Assembly (NCBI GenBank): GCA_029204225.1
Contig: CM055098.1
Location: 51,338,204 to 51,402,203, forward strand
Direction of reading: 5' to 3'
DNA: 64,000 bases
DNA from: Diphasiastrum complanatum
Lineage: Eukaryota > Streptophyta > Lycopodiopsida > Lycopodiales > Lycopodiaceae
Shown one piece after another: positions 46,001 to 56,699 of the stretch (the first letter of the stretch is position 1; every line of letters begins with the position of its first letter). The notes beneath the pieces were generated by a model. That model saw nothing but the letters and a program-made list of their open reading frames with translations, searched no databases and was not told where the DNA came from. The position numbers and the translations under genes are program-made.

Positions 46001-46347
46001 GTCTGAGCTTTTATAGGTATTGAATCAAAGCTACGAGGGCCATACCAACATTTAAATCGATTTTCCATCTATAATTAACCACAAACCACAACCCTAACAA
46101 TATTAATGATGACACGACACCCCCTCATTACGTACGAGTCACTTTTGGGGCCAGTGAGCCTCTTATTGATGTCTACTCCACAATGTGGTTTAATTTGGAT
46201 CATCATTGTTGTTTGAACTTGAAATGGTCATGAACAGACAATAAGTATATGATGGTATTGACGTTGTAGCTATGAGTCGATATACATAAAAGTTTTGGCA
46301 TTCGTTTCACAATACTCTATATTTTTAGCCCACGGGAGAGGGGGGTG

Positions 46348-46501
<154 letters not shown>

Positions 46502-46559
46502 CATGGTGATGGTTTTATTATTTTATTTTTAAAACTCTCATTGGTTGCTTGCAGTATTT

Positions 46560-48800
46560 ATCCCTCTTATTCCGTTGCACCCATTATGTCACAGGGTGGA
46601 TCCCCTAGCCAATAGTCAGGCCATAGTTGTGAGTAATCCCGCCTTTCCTCTATAAACGAGACTGATCTCAATAGCTACCTTGATACTTTGCCATCCTCAT
46701 AGCAAGATAGGGTCCTAGATCGACTGAGGGCTGGACGCGATGCTATTAGCTCCAACAAATTGGTTGGGTACACATCATCGACCGAGGAGATTCAGTCAAC
46801 TCCTCGTGTAGATTGGCCTCATGTTTCCTCTTCCCGTGAGGGTCATGATGAGGGTCACATTCCCACCTATGGCACTACTACCAGTACTTCCTCCCGACAC
46901 TCTCGGGAGAGGAGGAGGAGCCACCTCGGTGTCTCCTGTTGTGGAGGATGTGGTCATGATCCTGTTGTGGTCATGAGTCATGTTTGCGTAGACAACTTGT
47001 CGTGGGGAGTCCCTACTTCGAGTGACACTGACCCAGGAGGCAGCATGTACGACACACGATACTGCGACTCATGTTTCTATCGCACCTCAGATTCTCGGCA
47101 CGCCCACTTTCACCCCTCACATTTTCCATCCCTTTGGACCCACTGCCACTAAGTTCTTTGTTTACGCAGTCACATTTTTCAGCCCACTCACGATACCCCC
47201 CTTGCCTATTCTCCCCTCGGTAACCCCCCCACCTACCTATTCTCCCTCCCCCCAGTACACACTACGTACACCCCACATCATTAGTATTCTCCCATCGGCG
47301 GGGCATCTCTCATACCTGAGGCCACCCTCGCAAACACTCCTAGGGCCACATCTCCCACATCGAAGGCCACCCCCGTAGACATTCCCATGGCCACATTGCC
47401 ACCAGTTGTCATCTCGCCGTCGTATGACATAGACATGGATGGTCACATCATTGAGAATAACCGTGGTAAGAGGGTCCCACATGACGAAGATCATGTAGAT
47501 CTAGCTAGTGTTTTGGCTCTATAAATAGCCTTTCCATGTTTATATATACTTATGTACATGTTTTTACATCTATTGTTTTTATCCATACATTTGCCAACCA
47601 TCTTTTGATGTAGCTAGTTTTTTATGTAATCTTGAACCTTGACTAGATATGTAATTGAACTATATTTGGCTCTAAACAATGTAGAAATGTTTAATTTATT
47701 TGTTAGAAAGTGTAATTATTGTGGTTATTTGTGATGGTGTAATGTAAATTTTTAATCTATGGTTACATGCAAAGAGTCACTTTTTTTGTTCGAACCTACC
47801 CTAAACTCATTTATTTGAATTTATTTTGTGCACTCATTAGGTTATATTTTCGGATTTGGCCGCAGTCGCAGGTCATCCCATTTTTCATCCATGAGTGATG
47901 ATGAGGTCCTCCGTTATTTGGATGGGATGACCCCCCTCCCATGCAGACAGGATCATGGAGAGACTACGGGCTTGTTGGGATGCACAAAGTTTGGGTAGGT
48001 TGTCTACATCATCTCGTTATGAGGAGATCCAGTTCTCACAACCCTCCGACGGAGGTGTTTCACCTTCCACAAGGGTCTATCCGGCGAGAGTCCCTCCCCT
48101 GCACACTCTAATATTAGTGCCTCCTCCCGACATTCTGGTCGGAAAAAGAGAGATTGTAGGAGGAGTCACCTCAACGGTGGCTCTTGTTGTGGTGGTGACG
48201 CCGATGATGTCATGCTTCATGCGGCCTTGAGTCCCGCATGTCCTGCTAGCAAGCCTCATCATCAGAATTTTTTACTTGAGAAACTCTAACCTAGGAAGCA
48301 ACGTTGATGGCACGTGATACTATGACTCTTGCATCTGTCACACCTGATTATCCCGACACCCCCACACTTTCTCCTTCTTCAGTACCCATGCCCCCTATGG
48401 GGTCTCCATGACACCAAGATCTCTCGTGCCAGACCATTCCACCCATTTTTTCTCCCATTCAAACCCTTGTTGATTACACTCCCACTCAAACTCCTCTTCA
48501 TACCCCTCCCCACTCTTCTCGTGATCGCCTTCAAACTCTTCCCCAAATTTCTCTTGTTGTAGTCAACTCCCCCACTCCTCTCAACACTCCCTTTGCCACC
48601 TCTCCATCAACTGATGTCTTGCCATCCTATGACATAGATGCGGAGAAGCACATAGTGGAGGATGACTGTGGTGGTTGCGTCATCACTCGCATGAGACAAC
48701 TCACGCATGTGGTCTTCAACAGGGACATTTTCAATGACTGGCGCAAACAAAGTGATGAGGAAAGAATTATGTCGTTGACCAGTTGTATAGAGAATTTCTA
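46560..48800 (+). pseudogene. Unrecognised coding-like DNA, tandemly duplicated
   Basis: Two related blocks, about 46680-47480 and 47930-48680, share order and words: TCATCGACCGAGGAGATTC / TCATCTCGTTATGAGGAGATC; CCTCCCGACACTCTCGGGAG / CCTCCCGACATTCTGGTCGG; GGAGGAGCCACCTC / GGAGGAGTCACCTC; CGTATGACATAGACATGGA / CCTATGACATAGATGCGGA. Translations are Ser/Thr/Pro-rich with CCGGCGHD / CCGGDADD motifs; the second ends VVFNRDIFNDWRKQSDEE. Stops interrupt every frame. Such variable Pro/Ser-rich proteins occur in plant CACTA transposons, and a CACTA DUF4216 fragment lies at 52 kb, but no diagnostic domain is seen. It may equally be a host gene relic. Confidence 0.35.
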
Positions 48801-49900
48801 GTCCCCTCTCCTAATTTGAAATTTGACTGAATCTGGATGGAACGACGCATGGGAGGCATGATGAGCCACCGCAAATCAGAGATCCGAGATGCAGTGGAGT
48901 TGGAAAATCTAGGCCATACCCATGCACAAGAATGATTGAAAGTTTGCAAAGAAAGAATTTTGAGAGAATCCAAATCGTTTCAAGCAACAAAGAGAGGCAG
49001 CTAAGAAGCGTATGGAGACAACATGGCCCTTGCACCTGGGCAATGGTGGCCAAGATTCTTTTCATGTCCATTTCATAACTCTCCCCACCCATAAGTTGAA
49101 TTTGATATTGACGTAATTCATATTTTATTTGTGAATTTGTTTAAATTAAATTACAATCACCGATTTGTCGGTTCATGTAGAAATCTACCTTAAAGCGATC
49201 TCCCACAAAAGAGGAGTACGTTACTCGAATTATTGGAGAGACAAGGAGTGAGAATTGACTGGGATGAATATTCTGAGGTATGTATTATGGTTTCAGCATG
49301 TATTTTGACTTCACCACATTCATTTGGTCGGGACGGACACTCTAACAACATCGCTTACAAAATTTACACATCATTGCACGCAGGTATCATAGTTCCAGTC
49401 TCATGCATCGCAGTCACATGAGTCCGATGACCATGGCCAGGACGAGGACAATTCATCTATTGGAAATTAAGCCCACACTTGCCTTGGTGAAGCATAACTT
49501 AGATAGCCAATTACTTGAAGAACGTCTACAACGGACTTCCGGCTATTCTCCAGCAAAGGGTAACCAATCCCATCATAATTTTAAGTTCAGATATCGATGT
49601 TAAGTTTAATAACTTGAAGTCATTGGAGACTTGGCCATTTTCAAGGACTTCCACAAAATTTGCATTTAGAACAAGTCTACAGATTTACATTATTTCTGAA
49701 TAGTCTGCAAAAATACACTAAGTGTTGTAGTTCACATTTTTTGCACTTTCCAAAAATTGCAACACTTATCTTCGACTTCTCCCGTTCAATTAATTTTTTA
49801 AGAAGTCAACTTGTTTATAGTTCAACAGTTTAACCTTTTTTCAACACCTTCACCTTTTTTCGCATTTTCTCAAAAAATGCAAAGAGAGAGAAAATTCTAG
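48801..49900. other. Unassigned, weakly coding-like then non-coding
   Basis: Plus-strand pieces such as GGMMSHRKSEIRDAVELENLG (48.85-48.9 kb) and LERQGVRIDWDEYSEV (49.23 kb) look like continuation of the duplicated coding-like DNA, with stops between. After about 49450 nothing is recognisable. Confidence 0.3.
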
Positions 49901-49904
49901 AAGG

Positions 49905-50270
49905 TCCTCTATTTTTAAAAGTTAAACTGTTAAAGACACCTTCGCCAACATTTTAAGGACACCTTCAAGTTGTTTTAAAGGTACCTTTGGCTTCTTTGCC
50001 TGTTTTGCGAAAAGCATGAGAAAGTTACTGTTAAGACATCTTTGCTTTTCTGAAGGCACCTTCAACTTTCTAAGGGCACCTTAAAGTTATTTTTAAGGTA
50101 CCTTCAGCTTCTTCACAATTTTCCAAAGAACGCGAAAAAGCCAAACTGTTACAAAGATCTTCGCTCTTTCTGAGGGCACCTTCAACTTTCTGAGGATGCC
50201 TTAAACTTATTAAGGATACCTTCAGCTTTTTCGCAAAGAACCCGAAGAGAGAGAAGAATACTGAAGGTCG
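49905..50270. repeat. ~120-bp satellite with nested ~20-bp GGCACCTTC subrepeats
   Basis: Subrepeats of the form GGNACCTTCANNTTCT start near 49935, 49957, 49978; 50054, 50073, 50097; and 50174, 50193, 50214. The triplets repeat every ~119-120 bp, each followed by an AAAGAACNCGAA- or GCGAAAAG-like stretch and a TTAAACTGTTAAAG-like spacer. Three full units. Related words in the opposite sense occur at 51190-51400 and in 56085-56220. Confidence 0.75.
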
Positions 50271-50710
50271 TCTAAAATGAACGAGGTTCGTTCCCATATT
50301 ATTTTGCGAGACACCATGCGAAGTGACAGAGATTTGCGACATTCTCATCCGTGTCAACGATCCTAATTTGTTGATCGCATACACTATGTACAGTTGTCAC
50401 AGAAGCTATATGCTTCCAAGTACGACGACTTTCCCAATTAGATGACAAAGATTCAATGTAATTAATATATGGATTAAAACCACAGTTTTTTGGCTCGAAG
50501 TATAACCTTCATCTTGAATTTCCAGAGATGGTGGTTATCTCCATCGATTTTGTCAATGAGAAATGAACTAAATGATGAATCTATTATGGTTGAACAAGAT
50601 CGTTGGTAGAAACAACGATTGTCGGAATACTGTTGGCTGCGCGTTTGCTAGAAAGATGTCTTTATAGAAACAAGACTAATAATCCGCAGTAGAAATGCAA
50701 ATTACTGAAA
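50271..50710. other. Intergenic, nothing recognised
   Basis: AT-rich, no motifs, no credible open frame. Confidence 0.5.
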
Positions 50711-51020
50711 TGCCTACTCTGATATCATGTTGCAAAACATGGGGATGACCGATAGTGGAAGCTCGAAGCTTTGAGCACAGGCGTGTAGGAACGGAAATGC
50801 AATAGTTAGCAGCAGAAATATTCAAGAAGAATGATTCATACAAATTGTGCAAATGAACAATACAGTAGTGAGACAAAAATTGCACTCTTATTAATATCAA
50901 CAGTGAGTACAATGGCTTGAAATAATAACTTCAGCTTGTTGAGCGTGATTACGCTGGCTACAGATGACTCGGATTGAAAACAGAACACTTACATAGCTTG
51001 ATTCAGCTAGTATATATATT
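50711..51020 (-). mobile_element. Possible degraded Copia LTR and primer site
   Basis: ACTCTGATATCA at 50716-50727 is two changes from the primer-site complement GCTCTGATACCA and is followed by TGTTGCAAAACATGG, as an LTR terminus would be. No coding part of this element is seen to the left. Confidence 0.35.
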
Positions 51021-51179
51021 TACAAGTGTCGAGAGACAAATATCTTACAAGCCTTAAATGCCATTTACTCCAATTTTGTATATGTACAAAGTTGGTAACT
51101 GCCCTTAATATATTTGGTTGTCCAGCTATTTTTAGGGTTGTTGATAAGCTGGTGACATCAGTCTGCCAATGTAGCAAAA

Positions 51180-51410
51180 ACCCGAAAGACCCTAAGGTGC
51201 CCTTAGATTGAAGGTATGTAAATCTCGAAGGTGCCTCTAGAGTAAAGGTAGGGAAAAATGTGAAAAAGATGAAGGTGGGCCTGAAATGGATTCCAAGGCA
51301 TTCTGGCCACTGTGTCACATTTTTTGCGAAGGTGCGAAAAAGGCGAAAAAGGCTAAGGTGACTAAAAAACGTTCAAGGCACAAAAAATCTCAAAGGAAAA
51401 AATGTGAAGG
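51180..51410. repeat. GAAGGTGCC-type repeat, inverse of the 49.9 kb satellite
   Basis: Words AAGGTGCCCTTAGATTGAAGG, CGAAGGTGCCTC, GAAGGTGGGCC and GCGAAGGTGCG recur every 35-50 bp. They are the reverse complement of the GGCACCTTC subrepeats at 49.9-50.3 kb, so an inverted pair spans about 1.3 kb. Confidence 0.5.
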
Positions 51411-51599
51411 TCTGAAACATGTAGTCAGCCTTTGGTTTTCAAGATGCTCATTACTTGAACGATTTGTTTAAGAATGAGCATATCTTCTTTTCCGGCTACC
51501 GGATTGTAATTCAAAATAGATGTCAAAATTTGTCACCTTAAAACATGTTGGAAACCAACATCAGGATGTCACCACGTGGCAGTCATTTGGGACGCCACG

Positions 51600-51900
51600 T
51601 GGAAAATGACAATCCAGGTGGATGTCGGAAACCAACAAATTTTTCCAATGTTAGAATCCGACACCCCTGTAGATTTTCAATGAACAGAGGACATTTAAAT
51701 CTATTGAAAATTTTCGACATCTATCCCCAATAATTTTTTTTAGGGTATAACAGGATGTCGGAATCTGACATATTCTACTAGTGTCGAATTCCGACAATCT
51801 CCGTAAATTTTCGACGGACAAAGGACGTTTTTAAAGCTATCGAAAATGTCTGACATCTCTCCAACATCTGTTTTAGGGTTGAAATGAATGTTAGAATCGA
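51600..51900. repeat. Two-copy ~135-bp tandem repeat
   Basis: GATGTCGGAA starts at 51621 and 51754 (133 bp apart); TTTTCGACATCTATCC / TGTCTGACATCTCTCC at 51712 and 51848 (136 bp). Each unit also contains AACAGAGGACATTTAAA / GACAAAGGACGTTTTTAAA. A partial relative lies at 43990-44050. An ACGTGG palindrome pair (CACGTGGCAG...GCCACGTGG, 51570-51602) precedes it. Confidence 0.7.
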
Positions 51901-52023
51901 ACATTGCAAAAGGACTAAAAAGAACATTCGATTGTATTTGTTCTTCCGATTGCTATTCGAGGTTGCTTAGGAGACAATCTATGAAGTACTTTGTACAAAT
52001 AGCATCAATATTGTCAGGTATTT

Positions 52024-52640
52024 ACAAAATTCATTTGTGACTAGGGACATTAAAAAAGACATGACAAATAACACAAACATAATTTCGGGTGACCTAGAAT
52101 ATGTCGACACACTTCAACATATTTATGAGATCAACTATGGAAGTAATGGAAAATACTTGATCTTTGATGTGTAATGGTTCAAAGTTAACTATCGTGGAAA
52201 CAATGCTACGATTAGAAAGGATGTGTATGGATTCTTCGCAATCGAATCGACAAAATTAATACCTATGAATTCATATGACACGTTTGTGTTGCCACGACAT
52301 TGTGAACAAGTATAACTACCTTGCAAATTGCACTATATTTTATGTGACTTTTTTGTTCGATCACTTTGAACACAAATTGAGATCACATTGTGCATTGATT
52401 TTATTTGTTTGTTGTAGATCATATTTCATCCGGATCGATTATCCCCTCAGTGGTTATATGTCGTCCAACTCAATACAAGATCACAACATATATTTGAAGA
52501 CAAAGATATTGCATCATATATGTCAAATGACTTGCACGAGGAAGCGAGAATCGAGCCAAAACCCTTGATTGATCCAGAAATCCAAGCTCCATTTGATGTT
52601 GAAATCACTGAAAAAGAAATCGCAAATGAAAATATGAACG
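52024..52640 (+). pseudogene. CACTA (En/Spm) transposon DUF4216 fragment
   Basis: Translation NSFVTRDIKKDM, ISGDLEYVDTLQHIYEINYG, then WFKVNYRGNNATIRKDVYG, FFAIESTKLI, DTFVLPRHCEQV, an intron-like gap with a TTGTAG acceptor near 52416, then PDRLSPQWLYVVQLNTRSQ. This follows the DUF4216 pattern of plant CACTA transposase-like proteins (short Tyr-rich strand, Phe-x-x-x-Trp, KDxYG, FVLAxQxxQV, W-x-V-V). A TAA at about 52171 interrupts it and no DUF4218 or transposase core is nearby. Downstream residues are acidic (EEARIEPKPLIDPEIQ). Confidence 0.6.
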
Positions 52641-52779
52641 TAGAAAGACAATTGCCAATGAGAATGCCATGTTTTGATGAAGAAAGGCCAGAGGAAGAAA
52701 GTGATATAAAGATTATCATAGCTCTTATACTCATAGGGAAGAAATTTATTATTGCACTTAGAATTATATTTAGATGAGT

Positions 52780-53580
52780 GTATGGACTTAGATAAATGAT
52801 GAGAATGAGGCACTATTTGACGAGTAATGTAATGAGAATACTAACTTATAATATTGACTCACAATTCAAATGTTATTACAAAGACTGCTTGCACCAGTAT
52901 CACAAATATTGTATGCACACTATTGGCATGACCTCAAGTTTCAACTTTAAGCATTCAAGTATGTACTGTGGACCTAAGTTGCACCCCTTTTTGCAATGTT
53001 GCATTCCAATCGGGTTTTGGAATGTTGCATTATAGAACAAATCCGGGTTTCGGAAATCTGCGTTCCAGAACGTATGCATTCCGGAATGTTATTGGATTCC
53101 AGAACCCAGTTAGTTGGATTGTGTCAAAATTTACTGAATGTTAGTTGATGGATTGTGGAATTACTAATAGAAATATCAACAAAATGGCATACACCAGTAC
53201 AGGGCACAGTTATTTTCAAAAATATGGGTGCATGGCAATTTATGGCATCAAAAACGTAGTCACGAGAAAACTTTGGCAAGGCAAATGAGAATGACAAAAT
53301 TAAATACCAAAGGAGGCCAACTTTACTAGCTAATTTAAAGGGGAGAGAAAAATTTAATCACAAGTATGTAACTTGCAAAATATTGAGACTATATCAATGA
53401 GTTAATGGGGGGGGGGTGAATTTTATGTTCACAAATATCTTTGAGTGACATCACCCCCTTGCCAAGTGTCAAAAGGTGTGGCTAGATGTCTATATCACCG
53501 TTTCAAGGGATATAGAAGATCCGACTTGAAAACTAGTACTACTGATTCCGCTTTAAAATGTCCACATTTGTGCACTACAT
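52780..53580. other. Unassigned; possible Cys/His finger scrap
   Basis: At 52860-52925 the plus strand reads FKCYYKDCLHQYHKYC, reminiscent of the C-x4-C...H-x2-C part of a PHD-type finger, 60 residues of context without stops. Too short to assign; it may be the start of the A/B element copy to its right or of the CACTA piece to its left. The remainder (53040-53580) shows a TTCCNGAA cluster and an eight-base G run near 53407. Confidence 0.3.
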
Positions 53581-53604
53581 GGAGAGGTTAGAATCATCGA
53601 AAAA

Positions 53605-54439
53605 TTGATATACCTTCAGGTTTGGTTTGCTTGGAATACTAAGCCAGAGTCTTTATCCAAAAAAGCAATAGCTAGATTGGAGGCAGTTCTATCAAAAGTG
53701 GGTCTTCATAAAGGACACTTTTTCAGGGAAAATGGGAAACATCCCATGCAAACCAAGCATAGGAGGATCCAAAGCTCGTCGTTTAATTATCAAATCATTT
53801 CGGAAAACTAACTAAAATCCAGTACTCAATTTGGATAAATGTCCTCAATGCCACAAAGGATTTTGAAGAAAAAGGAACAACAAAAATACAAAAAAGTTGA
53901 AGTCTAGACAAAGCTTGACAACATGGTCAAATTGCTCAGAAAAAATAAATGGTCTAATGTCCTACTAATTGAGAAATCAACAATTGAGTTTGTGGATGCA
54001 GTTAAAGGTGCTTGGGGTGAAGGTCATATTACGCATTATATGGTAAATCTCTTTTCAATGTAACTAGCTCTTAGAATTATAATTTCATTGCACATATACT
54101 AAATTTAAAATGATTAATATGACAATGTTTGTATCTCTGATATTGCAGCACGTTTGACGACATCATGCATCATTTTTTGCAAAAGCTTACGGCGGTCTAA
54201 GTATTTGGTCATCACAAGGTTTAATGAAAAAATCGCATTGGCAAGCCAGAGCAGCATTTCATCAAATACACAACACGGTGGAACATCTCAAAAAAATAGT
54301 TTCATCATCCAGCTATTTCAATGGTTCTACACATGTGTTCAACCCCGAATACAAAACTAGATCAACAAATTGTCAAAAATTCAGAAAGGCGTGCAAATTT
54401 GTAGACGAAAATAATATTGATGCAAGACTCAACTCATAG
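53605..54439 (+). pseudogene. Gene A of the A/B element, copy 2
   Basis: Exon ending at 54042 carries WSNVLLIEKSTIEFVDAV and KGAWGEGHITHYM. A GT-AG intron of 106 bp (54043-54148) sits at exactly the position of the 94-bp intron in copy 1. Exon 3 reads VRRHHASFFAKAYGGLSIW, SSQGLMKKSHWQARAAFHQ, then a one-base shift moves the conserved TQHGGTSQKNSFIIQLFQWF to another frame. The tryptophan after KSH, a stop in copy 1, is intact here. In the block GMEKSH of copy 1 the glutamate is lysine here (GLMKKSH). Upstream residues (WFAWNTKPESLSKKAIARL) do not match copy 1. Confidence 0.55.
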
Positions 54440-54526
54440 TAATTTATATCAGACGAAAAGGGTATACGTATTATATGGCATCGTTTCAAGTACAATGCAC
54501 GACAAAATCATTGTTTCTCTTTATCT

Positions 54527-55625
54527 TTAATGATCAACTTTGTTTGTGTGGTCATGAAGAAAATTTTTTCTATCATATGAATCTAGAAAATCAATAGATC
54601 TTCTTTTGCTCAAGTCTATGTATCCGGAGAAAATAGCTAAGGAGGATGACCTTTTAGAAACTTCCTCAGCTACATAGCCAAATACTTTTATGACAATGTC
54701 TCTCCTCTCAAAAATAATTTTATATGTATTCTGAGGGTATTTATGCCCTTCCAAAAAATATGATAACGTTTTAATTGCCATTATTATAGTCGCAGCATCT
54801 GAAGAATGCAAATCTCTTTATTTACAAAGCTCTTCAAATAATGGGATAGAGATGAATCCCTTTGTCGTGACCCCTGGCTTTCCCTCACATATCCTTGCCT
54901 TGTTGCAAAGGCATCTACCTCCACAGTAGCCTGTAAAATACGAGCAAAGGTCACATATCTTGAAAACAAAATAACTATATTTGAATAGAAATCTCATTCA
55001 AATAAAACCAAATTTACTTACCAAATCATGCTCATCAGCTTGAATAATTGTAGCAGTATGTAGATCATGACCAGCAACTATGGTTATCAAAGCAGTGGAT
55101 GGATTAGTTTCCAAGGACTGTAAGACATATCTGCTTTGGATTTTCAAAAATTCCTCCTCATTGGACAAATTTGTCTGGTATGCCCTACTTTCAGACATGA
55201 TTGATTGCAGGGCTTCAGTCTCGTCCAGCCACTCATCTTCGTCTTTGTAATCAATAGAAGCACATAAATCATCACCCTCGAGATCTATGAAGTCCGAGAA
55301 TTCTTTGATGAAATTAGACAGAATTGATAATATTTCATCCTCTCTCAGATCAAGAACATCTCCAACATCAATCAAAGAGACTTATGCGACACTATTCATG
55401 TTGTACAAATTGAGAATAGTCTTGCTTTTGTCATATGGATTCATGTCAGATAAGGAAGAAATGGACAATGCACGAGACTGTGCTGGTTCGTACATTGTTG
55501 CCAATCTTGCCTCCTCATCAGCACCTAAAATGTCATCAACAATAGCTGATTATGATATCACAGAATCAGCTGATGATGAGGCACCCTCAATGCTTAGCCT
55601 CGAAGTTCCTGCCTCAGATGCTTGA
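54527..55625 (-). pseudogene. Gene B of the A/B element, copy 2
   Basis: Read leftward: RLSIEGASSSADSVIS, MYEPAQSRALSISSLSD, a stop, then a long open frame (LREDEILSILSNFIKEF, DLEGDDLCASIDYKDEDEWL, ETNPSTALITIVAGHDLH) to a GTAAGT donor at 55021; a 91-bp intron (55021-54931); then ATVEVDAFATRQGYVRES, SLSHYLKSFVNKEI, a frame change, AATIIMAIKTLSYFLEG and SGYIDLSKRRSIDFLDSYD to a stop near 54527. Acidic N-terminal half, helical C-terminal half. Matches copy 3 (N-terminal half) and copy 1 (C-terminal half). No known domain recognised. Confidence 0.55.
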
Positions 55626-55650
55626 TGAACAAACTTTGTCAAACTCCTAA

Positions 55651-56593
55651 AGTCAAGATACATAACTTTTTTATATTTTTCACAAATTCTTATTGGAACC
55701 CTTTTCTAGCACCTCTTAAATTCTATTGAATGAGTGACTCAACACCTCTTGATTTGGCTGGACTCTTCTAATGAAATTCTCACTTAGGATTGGACCTCAT
55801 GCCAACACTTTGACTTCGGTCATCAAATCTAAACTTGACACTTGTAGTGAGCCTAACCGGCTCAAGATCATATTTGACTTTTTGTTGGATTTATCTCTTT
55901 CACTCTCCTAAATCCTATGTTAATCTGCCTCCATTCATATTGCTGTATTTTTATTCATGTTGTCGCACAATCTGCATATTTACATGTAAAATAAGACAGA
56001 CGAATAAAACACGACTGTCTGCATAAATACAAGTAAAATTTCACTGGCAAAAAAGGCGAAAAAAGTTGACACTATGTTTTTACACGTGATTTGTGACAGG
56101 CGAAAAGGGCGACACTGTGCTACAAATGCCGAAGGTGCCCTAATGGAAAAGCGAAGGTACCATCAAATCTTGAGGCATTTCGTCAAAGTGTCGCATTTTT
56201 TGCATCTTCACCAACGTTCATTTCAGTGAAGGCTGATGTCGCGGCCTTCTCACGCTCATCTCATGCAATTGTGCAATCAGATTTGACAACGACAACAGCC
56301 ACCCACGATCTCCTATCATTCGCGACTAATAATTTGTCTAGCTATTCGCGACAAATTATTCTTCTAGTGTTTTGTTGCTTTAAGTTTGGCTACGTAATCA
56401 AATCAATCGTGATTTCTATCACTAACATTCTGCTCGTTTCTGATAGACGTAGTCATGCTTAGGGAAGGAGTAATATAGCTCATTCCGCTGCGCACGAACA
56501 CATTCCGTTCGAGTTCGTTTCTCGTTCGAGTTTCGTGTTCGTTTTTTTTTCGAGCTATTTTTGTTTTTCACACTCACACACCCTTTTTCTCCA
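55651..56593 (+). other. Probable 5' LTR of the downstream Copia
   Basis: By position the LTR should end at about 56593 (CTCCA) just before the primer site. Its start is not identified. The stretch 56040-56230 holds GAAGGTGCC/GCGAAAAGG words shared with the 49.9 and 51.2 kb repeats; 56465-56560 has TTCGAGTTTCG-type repeats. Confidence 0.4.
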
Positions 56594-56596
56594 ACT

Positions 56597-56608
56597 TGGT
56601 ATTAGAGC
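56597..56608 (+). promoter_or_regulatory. tRNA-iMet primer-binding site
   Basis: TGGTATTAGAGC, one change from the usual plant Copia TGGTATCAGAGC, directly between the LTR end and gag of the Copia element. It would prime minus-strand DNA synthesis. Confidence 0.8.
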
Positions 56609-56699
56609 AATTTTCGTAGCCTGATAAGCTTCCACAATACAAGACTCTACTAACCGATAGAGTAATTGTCTTCTTGTTCCGTAATTCTGTACCAGATTT

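Larger units (their letters stand above)
53600..55650 (+). mobile_element. A/B element, copy 2
   Basis: Third locus of the element: gene A 3' half rightward (to 54439), gene B leftward (from about 55625 to 54527), stops 88 bp apart, as in copy 1. Similarity to copy 1 is clear for gene A from EFVDAV onwards and for gene B throughout; the coiled-coil exon of gene A was not found. Ends not defined. Confidence 0.55.

Noticed and set aside
46760-47152. Cys/His-rich 130-codon frame as a new zinc protein
   Set aside because: Its Cys/His content is not conserved in the duplicated block at 48 kb and spacing fits no finger.
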